Positions 8,959-14,259 of a DNA stretch of 40,856 bases are shown here, in pieces (positions within the stretch are counted from its first letter, which is position 1; the number at the start of each line of letters is the position of its first letter). Source of the DNA: Ruegeria lacuscaerulensis ITI-1157 (GTDB lineage Bacteria; Pseudomonadota; Alphaproteobacteria; Rhodobacterales; Rhodobacteraceae); NCBI GenBank assembly GCA_000161775.1, contig GG704596.1:1-40856 (forward strand), read 5' to 3'. The position numbers were made by a program, and so were the translations under genes. Below the pieces are notes generated by a model. That model did not search any database. It was not told the DNA's origin and saw only the letters and a list, made by a program, of their open reading frames with translations.

Positions 8959-10746
8959 CTAATTCGAGGTCAGCGTTATAGCAGCGCGATCCTCAGGCTC
9001 AAGCCGCGGACGCAAGCCCAGCAGCGGCGCGATGCGGCCGATCAGCTCGGCCGCCACGGGTACCGCCGTCCAGCCTGCCGTGCGGCGCTTTTCGCCGTAG
9101 GCCAGGATCGACGGTTCGTCCAGCGCAACGACCAGAACGTATTTCGGATCATAGGCCGGAAAGACCGACGCAAAGGTGGCGATCACCTTGTCATCATAGT
9201 ACCCGCCGCGCGGCTTGGGCTTGTCGGCGGTTCCGGTCTTGCCGGCCACGGCATAGCCCGGCACGTCACCAAAGCTGGCGGTTCCATCCGTCACCACCCT
9301 GCGCAGCATCATCAGCGATTGCTGTGCGGCATTTTCCGACATCACGCGCGGCCCGTATTGCGGCCCATTGCGGCGCAGGATCGTGGGGCTGACATAATGC
9401 CCGCCATTGGCGATGGCCGCATAGCCCGCCGCCAGATGCATCGGACTGGTCGACAGGCCGTGACCGTAGGAAATGGTGACGGTGCTCAATTCGCCCCACT
9501 TCTTGGGCTTGAGCGGCACCCCGCCCTTTGCCTCGACGATCTCGAACGGCGTGGGGTCGAACATGCCCAGCGCGTCCAGGAACTGTTGCTGGCGCTCGGC
9601 GCCGATCTGCAGCGCCAACCGTCCCGTGCCGCGGTTCGAACTGTGCACGATCACGTCGGTCACGCTGATCTCACCATAATTCTTGCCATTGAATTCGCCG
9701 ATCGGGAAACGCCCGATCTTCATCGGACCGGAGGTGTCGATGATCGTGTCGGCATTGACCAGCCCCAGATCGACCGCTTGCGCGGCGGTGAAGATCTTGA
9801 AGACCGAGCCCAGTTCGTACACGCCCTGCACATAGCGGTTGAACAGCGGGCTGTCCGAGGGATCAAAGCCCGAGGTCGGCGGGCGCGGACGGTCGTTCGG
9901 GTCGAACGATGGCAATGAGGCCGCAGCAATCACTTCGCCCGTGTGGGCGTTCATCAGCACCGCCGAGGCGCCCTTGGCGTTCATGATCTTCATGCCGCCG
10001 TCCAGCACCTGTTCCACCGCCGCCTGGACCGTCAGGTCCAGTGACAGCTGCAGCGGTTTGTTGCCGTTGGCCGGGTCGCGCAGATAGTCGTCGAACTGTT
10101 TTTCCACCCCGGCCACGCCGATCACCTCGGCGGCCGAGACGCCTTCGCGCCCAAAGCCCGACCCGCCCAGAATATGCGCGGCCAGCCTTCCGTTCGGGTA
10201 CAGACGCATCTCGCGCGGGCCGAACAGGATGCCCGGATCGCCGATGTCATGCACCGCCTGCTTCTGCTCGGGCGAGATACGTTTCTTGATCCACAGGAAC
10301 TTGCGCTTGCCGGTGAAGTCCTTGATCAGGCGCTCCTTGTCCAGATCCGGGAAGATCGCGGCCAGCTTTTCTGCGGCACCGTGCGGGTCGATCATCAACG
10401 GCGGCTGGGCATAGACCGAGTAGGTATCCAGATTGGTGGCCAAGATCCGCCCGTGCCGGTCGACGATATTGGCCCGCTGCATGGCGATCGAGGCGCCGGG
10501 GGCGCTGGCGACGGGCTCCTGCGCCTCGGACGTGGCCAGAACGCCCATGCGGAACCCCACCACGCCAAAGGCCAGAAAGAAGAACACGCCCAGCACCAAC
10601 AACCGCCCCTCGGCGCGGGCACGGGCGCGGTCCTTCATCTCTTCATGGCGGCGGCGGATGTTCTCGCGCTCGATTACCTTGGGGTTTTCGCCACGGGCGC
10701 GGGCCTCGAGCACACGGGCAAGCGGGCGGAGCGGCGTTCGGATCAT
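8959..10746 (-). CDS. ftsI: FtsI (PBP3), septal peptidoglycan DD-transpeptidase
   Basis: FtsI cross-links septal peptidoglycan in the periplasm as a partner of FtsW. The 595-residue protein starts with an unusually basic cytoplasmic tail of about 47 residues, followed by one membrane anchor (residues about 48-68) and the PBP dimerisation domain. The penicillin-binding domain contains all three active-site motifs: SVFK (nucleophile Ser314, Lys317), SSN (residues 369-371) and KTG (residues 503-505). The ATG overlaps the ftsL stop by four bases. Length and motif spacing agree with class B PBP3. Confidence 0.97.
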   Translation of the reverse strand: MIRTPLRPLARVLEARARGENPKVIERENIRRRHEEMKDRARARAEGRLLVLGVFFFLAFGVVGFRMGVLATSEAQEPVASAPGASIAMQRANIVDRHGRILATNLDTYSVYAQPPLMIDPHGAAEKLAAIFPDLDKERLIKDFTGKRKFLWIKKRISPEQKQAVHDIGDPGILFGPREMRLYPNGRLAAHILGGSGFGREGVSAAEVIGVAGVEKQFDDYLRDPANGNKPLQLSLDLTVQAAVEQVLDGGMKIMNAKGASAVLMNAHTGEVIAAASLPSFDPNDRPRPPTSGFDPSDSPLFNRYVQGVYELGSVFKIFTAAQAVDLGLVNADTIIDTSGPMKIGRFPIGEFNGKNYGEISVTDVIVHSSNRGTGRLALQIGAERQQQFLDALGMFDPTPFEIVEAKGGVPLKPKKWGELSTVTISYGHGLSTSPMHLAAGYAAIANGGHYVSPTILRRNGPQYGPRVMSENAAQQSLMMLRRVVTDGTASFGDVPGYAVAGKTGTADKPKPRGGYYDDKVIATFASVFPAYDPKYVLVVALDEPSILAYGEKRRTAGWTAVPVAAELIGRIAPLLGLRPRLEPEDRAAITLTSN

Positions 10747-11111
10747 GGGATCTGCACCTCGCCCAGGGCCTGGGTGTCGGTGATCGCCTGCAGTTCGATC
10801 GGGTCGGCGATGGGCAGATCGGGATCCTCGGCATAGGCGATCTGGTCGGCGCGTCCGAACTGCTCGGCGCGCAGCGGCAGCAGGCCCAGACGCTCGAAGT
10901 TCAGATCCGCCAGTTCACGCAGGCGGTCGGGGCGGTTCAGATAGGCCCATTCGGCCTGCAATATCGCCAGTCGCGCCTGCGCCGCGCCGATCTGGCGCTG
11001 CAGGGACTGGGTTTCCTTCAAAACTTGCTGGGTGCGGTAGTTTTCCTGATAGGCCCACAGGGCCAGCCCGAAAACACCCAAGGCAGTCAATACAAACAGA
11101 ATACTCTTCAT
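10743..11111 (-). CDS. ftsL: FtsL, bitopic cell-division protein
   Basis: FtsL is a small scaffold protein that, with FtsB and FtsQ, activates FtsWI at the septum. The 122-residue product has a very short cytoplasmic end, one membrane helix (residues about 4-20) and then a heptad-like region (about 30-65, with [20 protein letters not shown]) expected to form a coiled coil. Sequence conservation of FtsL is low, so the call rests on size, topology and position between rsmH and ftsI. It overlaps both neighbours by four bases (ATGA). An [15 protein letters not shown] segment typical of alphaproteobacterial FtsL follows the coiled coil. Confidence 0.92.
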   Translation of the reverse strand: MKSILFVLTALGVFGLALWAYQENYRTQQVLKETQSLQRQIGAAQARLAILQAEWAYLNRPDRLRELADLNFERLGLLPLRAEQFGRADQIAYAEDPDLPIADPIELQAITDTQALGEVQIP

Positions 11112-12103
11112 CTTGCCTTTCCCCCGATCATGGGCATGCCGATGGCGCGGGCATCAATTTCCCCCGCCGGAGCATCGGTACGAACAGCAACCCGCAACTT
11201 GGCCGAGCGCGCGCGGGGGTTGTCCTGCAATTCCTGCGCGTCGGGGCCGATGGCCTTGCGGGTCTTCAACGTGAATTGCGGCTGATCCTGCTGGATCTCG
11301 GGCGCATAGCGGTTGGCGCGGCCGGTTTTGCCCGCACGCGCCTGCAAAAAGCGTTTGACCATCCGGTCCTCGACCGAATGGAAGGTCACCACGGCCAGCT
11401 TTCCGCCCGGCTTCAACGCGCGCTCGGCGGCCATCAGGCCCTGGAACAGCTCTTCGTATTCGGCATTCACCGCAATGCGAAGCGCCTGGAACGACCGCGT
11501 GGCCGGATGAGACTGCCCAGGCTTGGCGCGCGGCAGGCAGGATTCGACGATCTCGGCCAGACGCAGGGTGGTGGTGATGGGCGCCTCGGCACGGGCCTTG
11601 ACGATGGCGCGCGCGATGCGGCGGCTTGCCCGCTCCTCACCATAGTGGAACAGGATATCGGCCAATTGCGCCTCGGTCGCGGTGTTGACCAGATCGGCTG
11701 CGCTTTCGCCCTCCTGGCTCATGCGCATGTCCAGCGGGCCGTCCTTCATGAAGGAAAAGCCGCGCTCGGCTTGGTCCAGCTGCATGGACGAGACACCAAG
11801 GTCCAGCACCACGCCATCAAGGTCGCTGGCATATTCATCCATGCGCGAAAAGACACCGGGCTGCATCACCAGCCGGTCGCCGTATTCCGCCGCCCAATCC
11901 GCCGCCATTTCAAAGGCCAAGGGGTCGCGATCGACGCCGATCACCCTGTCAGCACCGGCCTCGAGCAACCCCCGTGTATAGCCGCCCGCGCCGAACGTGC
12001 CATCCAGCCAAGTGCCGGAAACCGGTCGGACCGCATCCAGCAACGGACGCAGCAGAACGGGAATATGGGGTTTGTCAGTTGGGGTATGATCCGCGCCGGC
12101 CAT
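11108..12103 (-). CDS. rsmH: RsmH (MraW), 16S rRNA (cytosine-1402-N4)-methyltransferase
   Basis: RsmH N4-methylates C1402 in the decoding centre of 16S rRNA using S-adenosylmethionine. The 331-residue protein starts [18 protein letters not shown], the usual HxPVLL opening. The SAM loop [10 protein letters not shown] follows at residues about 34-43, then GVDRDPLAF and the family motifs [10 protein letters not shown] and [14 protein letters not shown]. The C-terminal [14 protein letters not shown] motif is intact. I placed the start at 12103: it is 4 bases after the mraZ stop, and the upstream open frame lies inside mraZ. The ATGA overlap with ftsL is conserved. Confidence 0.96.
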   Translation of the reverse strand: MAGADHTPTDKPHIPVLLRPLLDAVRPVSGTWLDGTFGAGGYTRGLLEAGADRVIGVDRDPLAFEMAADWAAEYGDRLVMQPGVFSRMDEYASDLDGVVLDLGVSSMQLDQAERGFSFMKDGPLDMRMSQEGESAADLVNTATEAQLADILFHYGEERASRRIARAIVKARAEAPITTTLRLAEIVESCLPRAKPGQSHPATRSFQALRIAVNAEYEELFQGLMAAERALKPGGKLAVVTFHSVEDRMVKRFLQARAGKTGRANRYAPEIQQDQPQFTLKTRKAIGPDAQELQDNPRARSAKLRVAVRTDAPAGEIDARAIGMPMIGGKAR

Positions 12104-12107
12104 ACCG

Positions 12108-12611
12108 TCACGCACCTTCGATGCCGTCAAGGAACTGCATCGGATCGAAATCCTCGGGCAGTTCGTCCAGCCATTCCTCGGTGGCGGCCAGCTCCTCGGC
12201 CTCGTAGGTCTCGGGCTTCCAGATCTGGAACGTGTCACCGGCGGCGATGAAGAACGCCTCACCCTCCAGCCCGATCTTGTTGCGCAGCTTGGCCGGCAGC
12301 ACCAGGCGGCCGGTCTCATCGACGGTGGTCGGGAAGGACTGACCGTGGAACAGACGCTGCAGCATCTTGCGCTGCATCGACCCGCGCGGCAACGCGTCGA
12401 TTTTGGCATCGACCTCGTCGATCGCCTCCATCGTGTAACATTCAAGATATTTGCGGCGGTGGTCACCGTAGACAATCACCAGCTCAGGATTGCCGCCGGG
12501 CTGCCAGTTGGGGTCCGAGGCCTCAAGCACACGGCGAAACGAGGCCGGGATCGAAACCCTGCCCTTCGCGTCCACCTTGTGGTGGCTTTCACCTCTGAAC
12601 CTGCGCGCCAA
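12108..12611 (-). CDS. mraZ: MraZ, transcriptional regulator of the dcw cluster (TTG start)
   Basis: MraZ is a ring-forming SpoVT/AbrB-fold DNA-binding protein that represses its own operon. Both repeats carry the DxxxR motif: [11 protein letters not shown] near the N-terminus and [11 protein letters not shown] in the second half. I chose a TTG start at 12611 because AAAGGGA lies eight bases upstream and the product then begins (M)[17 protein letters not shown], matching the family start and giving a normal 167 residues. An ATG at 12689 would add 26 unrelated residues and overlap the leader just below the terminator hairpin. TGGGA-type repeats 0.4-0.6 kb upstream are its likely operator. Confidence 0.93.
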   Translation of the reverse strand: MARRFRGESHHKVDAKGRVSIPASFRRVLEASDPNWQPGGNPELVIVYGDHRRKYLECYTMEAIDEVDAKIDALPRGSMQRKMLQRLFHGQSFPTTVDETGRLVLPAKLRNKIGLEGEAFFIAAGDTFQIWKPETYEAEELAATEEWLDELPEDFDPMQFLDGIEGA

Positions 12612-12662
12612 GACGACTGTCCCTTTCGCTTGCGCCCCACCAAAAATCGCGTCCCCCGGATG

Positions 12663-12703
12663 AAAAACGGCGGGTTGATCTGCTGCCACCGATCAACCCG
12701 CCG
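12663..12703 (-). terminator. Rho-independent terminator in the mraZ leader
   Basis: A perfect 13-bp stem (arms 12668-12680 and 12691-12703, GC-rich at the base) with a 10-base loop is followed on the minus strand by TTTTT (12663-12667). It lies upstream of mraZ and would terminate most leader transcripts, so expression of the whole dcw cluster must depend on read-through or on a second promoter. Confidence 0.8.
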
Positions 12704-12876
12704 CATTGACCCGCTGTGCGGGATGTCCAGCTGCGCGCGCCACCTGGGGGGATGTCTGCTCGCCCGCGCGCCGGATCTGGTTACTGATGAAAGCGAGATG
12801 CCTGTATGAAACCTGTTTGTTATTTGGTTCGGGGTCGTTTGGCGCCCCATGTGCCTCGTCCTCATCGGATGAACAA

Positions 12877-12900
12877 GGGATGCCATGGGAATTCATGGAA
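12877..12900 (+). promoter_or_regulatory. Inverted copy of the MraZ-box-like repeats
   Basis: On the plus strand GGGA occurs at 12877 and 12887 and GGAA at 12897, again at ten-base intervals. The 13 bases at 12886-12898 (TGGGAATTCATGG) are the exact reverse complement of 13048-13060, so the leader region is flanked by an inverted repeat of TGGGA half-sites. This may be a second MraZ contact or a fold in the leader RNA; the evidence is pattern only. Confidence 0.35.
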
Positions 12901-13045
12901 ATCAATGAGAAATTTTCCCCGAATCTAAATCCACACTGGAATATCACTCATTTTGCCAATCCACAAACAGCTCAACTGCACCTCTGATTGTGCTCCACAT
13001 TGTTTGCGTCACAACATATAGACTATTTCTTCACTGAGAACTTTT

Positions 13046-13060
13046 TCCCATGAATTCCCA
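13046..13060 (-). promoter_or_regulatory. Secondary MraZ-box-like pair
   Basis: Two TGGGA elements on the minus strand start exactly ten bases apart (TGGGA-N5-TGGGA), the spacing of E. coli MraZ boxes. The pair lies between the main five-repeat block and mraZ. Only two repeats are present, so this is a weaker call than 13161-13205. Confidence 0.45.
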
Positions 13061-13160
13061 ACTTTTTACAGACACCCCTCACCAGGACCCGTTTTTTTGG
13101 CGAAATCCCCCCCGAGCGACCCGAATCACTGAGCCTCTCAGCCCCGCGCACCAAGCCGTT

Positions 13161-13205
13161 TCCCAGGCTCATCCCATGAAATCCCGCGCCTCCCATTTAA
13201 TCCCA
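13161..13205 (-). promoter_or_regulatory. Probable MraZ operator: five TGGGA-type direct repeats
   Basis: Read on the minus strand, TGGGA or GGGA occurs five times, beginning (plus-strand coordinates of TCCC) at 13161, 13172, 13182, 13191 and 13201. The intervals are 11, 10, 9 and 10 bases. E. coli MraZ is known to bind three TGGGN repeats separated by five bases, i.e. a ten-base period on one face of the helix. The match of motif, spacing and position upstream of mraZ makes autoregulation likely. Confidence 0.65.
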
Positions 13206-13399
13206 TGCGCACCCGTTGATGCGACCTGCCCGAGTTCAAGGCATCTCAAGAACGCTCAAATCTCAGCTTTACGCGCGGAAATTTTCGGCAAAATGTGCAA
13301 TGCAAGTTTTGTTCGATGTCGTGACACATTCAGGGCATATGCGGAAAACCCATATTTTATTGGCATCTTTGGACCGCAGTCCGAATTTCTCCATCAATC

Positions 13400-13416
13400 T
13401 ATGCATTTGCTGCATA
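13400..13416. promoter_or_regulatory. Inverted repeat upstream of the DUF1127 gene
   Basis: TATGCA-TTTGC-TGCATA is a perfect 6-bp inverted repeat with a 5-base centre, 110 bases before the DUF1127 start. It could be an operator or part of a 5' leader hairpin. I found no convincing RpoH-type promoter hexamers at the correct distance, although Rhodobacter ccaF1 is stress-inducible. Confidence 0.3.
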
Positions 13417-13525
13417 GCGGCATTGAGGGCGCTCGGTATTGTGCACCTGCAGCATTTGATTATTTTCAGTCTCAAGCAAACGCCGTGGACACGCGGCAGT
13501 CACTCAAACGGATTAGGTAACGAAC

Positions 13526-13750
13526 ATGGCAGTCGCATCCACCAACAGCGCAGTCAAAAGCGCCTCGGCATTCCGCTTCACGTCGCTGATCGAAGCTGCA
13601 AAAACCCGTTTCGCACGGTACCGCCTGTACCGCCAGACCGTAAACGAACTGTCCGAGCTGTCGGATCGCGAACTGGCCGATCTGGGCCTGCACCGCTCGA
13701 TGATCCGCCGTCTGGCCATGCAGGCCGCCGAGGAACAGTACGCGCGCTGA
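13526..13750 (+). CDS. ccaF1: CcaF1-like small DUF1127 RNA-binding protein
   Basis: A 74-residue basic protein whose C-terminal half is a DUF1127 (YjiS-like) domain: TVNELSELSDRELADLGLHR at about residues 38-57, then Ile/Arg-rich residues. In Rhodobacter sphaeroides the DUF1127 protein CcaF1 binds RNA and takes part in maturation of the CcsR sRNAs, which are processed from the 3' part of its own transcript. Here too the gene is followed, 20 bases after its stop, by an array of CCTCCTCCC-loop hairpins, which supports orthology. TAGG lies nine bases before the ATG. The N-terminal 25 residues (Ala/Ser/Thr-rich) are less conserved in such proteins. The symbol is by homology of arrangement. Confidence 0.85.
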   Translation: MAVASTNSAVKSASAFRFTSLIEAAKTRFARYRLYRQTVNELSELSDRELADLGLHRSMIRRLAMQAAEEQYAR

Positions 13751-13770
13751 GCGCAACGAAATACCGAGAT

Positions 13771-13840
13771 CAGGTCCACTCCTCCTCCCATCGGACCTGT
13801 ATTTCAGCGGCAGCATCTCTCCTCCTTCCTGATGCTGCCG
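13771..13840 (+). ncRNA. CcsR-type sRNA, unit 1 (two anti-Shine-Dalgarno hairpins)
   Basis: First of four tandem units. Hairpin a: 7-bp stem (13771-13777 with 13793-13799) with loop motif CCTCCTCCC at 13781. Hairpin b: perfect 10-bp stem (13808-13817 with 13831-13840) with the variant loop CCTCCTTCC at 13821. The loops can pair with Shine-Dalgarno sequences. This unit is the most divergent: it has the shortest first stem and the only imperfect loop motif. It begins 20 bases after the DUF1127 stop and must be processed from that transcript. Confidence 0.75.
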
Positions 13841-13875
13841 CACCCTATACCGGCCTCAACCTGCCGGAAGCCGAT

Positions 13876-13953
13876 ACATCGGGGCTCTCCTCCTCCCTGC
13901 CCTGATGTTGAAAGCGCGCGGCGGCGTCCTCCTCCTCCCTGACGTCGCCGCGC
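13876..13953 (+). ncRNA. CcsR-type sRNA, unit 2
   Basis: Hairpin a: 10-bp stem with one G-U pair (13876-13885 with 13899-13908), loop CCTCCTCCC at 13889. Hairpin b: 13-bp stem with one G-U (13916-13928 with 13941-13953), loop CCTCCTCCC at 13931. A small separate hairpin without the motif (CCGGC/GCCGG, 13850-13867) precedes the unit and probably marks a processing boundary. Confidence 0.78.
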
Positions 13954-13987
13954 ACTTCGAGATACCGGGCAAGACCCGGGAACGAAT

Positions 13988-14064
13988 GCATCGGGTTCTC
14001 CTCCTCCCTTCCCGATGTGAAAAGAGCGCGGTGGCACCCCTCCTCCTCCCTGGTGTGACCGCGC
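13988..14064 (+). ncRNA. CcsR-type sRNA, unit 3
   Basis: Hairpin a: CATCGGG/CCCGATG stem (13989-13995 with 14011-14017, extendable by a G-U pair), loop CCTCCTCCC at 14000. Hairpin b: 13-position stem with one mismatch and one G-U (14026-14038 with 14052-14064), loop CCTCCTCCC at 14042. A motif-free CCGGG/CCCGG hairpin (13965-13979) separates it from unit 2. The stems differ from unit 2 by compensating changes, as expected for selected RNA structure. Confidence 0.78.
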
Positions 14065-14097
14065 GCTTCAGATACCGGGAAAAACCCGGGTTCGGAT

Positions 14098-14176
14098 GCA
14101 TCAGGGCCCTCCTCCTCCCTGCTCTGATGTTGACAAGAACGGCGGTTCCCCTCCTCCTCCCTGGGAACCGCCGTTT
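14098..14176 (+). ncRNA. CcsR-type sRNA, unit 4, with terminator stem
   Basis: Hairpin a: 9-bp stem with one G-U (14099-14107 with 14121-14129), loop CCTCCTCCC at 14111. Hairpin b: perfect 13-bp stem (14138-14150 with 14163-14175), loop CCTCCTCCC at 14153, followed by a T-rich tail, so it doubles as the terminator of the array. A CCGGG/CCCGG spacer hairpin (14075-14089) precedes the unit. Confidence 0.78.
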
Positions 14177-14184
14177 CTTATTTT
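14138..14184 (+). terminator. Terminator of the ccaF1-ccsR transcript
   Basis: The last motif hairpin has a perfect 13-bp stem and is followed by TTTCTTATTTTC, a plausible rho-independent end. It faces the helicase terminator at 14193-14216 across only 8 bases, so the convergent units have separate terminators. Confidence 0.7.
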
Positions 14185-14192
14185 CAGACATG

Positions 14193-14216
14193 AAAAAGGC
14201 GCCCGAACCGGGCGCC
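14193..14216 (-). terminator. Rho-independent terminator of the UvrD-type helicase gene
   Basis: A perfect 8-bp GC-only stem (14198-14205 with 14209-14216) with a 3-base loop is followed on the minus strand by TTTTT (14193-14197). It lies 44 bases after the helicase stop codon. Confidence 0.85.
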
Positions 14217-14259
14217 GCTCAAACGATCGAGCATGTGCCGGCAGGCACATTCCGCTGGA

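Larger units (their letters stand above)
12663..12900 (-). ncRNA. upsM: UpsM-like sRNA from the mraZ leader (5' end uncertain)
   Basis: In Rhodobacter sphaeroides the abundant sRNA UpsM (about 200 nt) arises from the 5' untranslated region of the dcw mRNA by partial termination just upstream of mraZ. Here the same position carries a strong terminator hairpin followed by TTTTT on the minus strand, 52 bases before the mraZ start, with no protein gene upstream that would need it. I infer a homologous leader RNA. The 3' end is set by the terminator; the 5' end (about 12900) is an estimate from the known length, not from a promoter I can see. Primary sequence homology to UpsM was not checked. Confidence 0.5.
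12612..13525. other. Long non-coding regulatory region between divergent mraZ and the DUF1127 gene
   Basis: About 900 bases without a credible protein gene and visibly poorer in GC than the flanks. It contains a rho-independent terminator facing mraZ (12663-12703), a presumed leader sRNA, ten-base-periodic TGGGA repeats (13161-13205, 13046-13060, and inverted at 12877-12900), and an inverted repeat near the DUF1127 gene (13400-13416). Short open frames here lack coding character and usually lack a ribosome-binding site. I could not assign promoter hexamers with confidence for either direction. Confidence 0.7.

Noticed and set aside
12693..12947. 84-codon minus-strand open frame in the mraZ leader
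   Set aside because: Its stop lies inside the terminator stem, it has no ribosome-binding site or recognisable domain, and the region fits a leader RNA.
13216..13905. Plus-strand open frame crossing the DUF1127 gene and the start of the sRNA array
   Set aside because: It runs out of frame over a recognised gene and structured RNA, has no ribosome-binding site and has biased composition.
13771..14176. Regularly spaced CTCCTCCTCCCT repeats resembling a CRISPR array
   Set aside because: The repeats are short, lie in hairpin loops with varying complementary stems, alternate between about 42- and 69-base spacing, and no cas genes are nearby.
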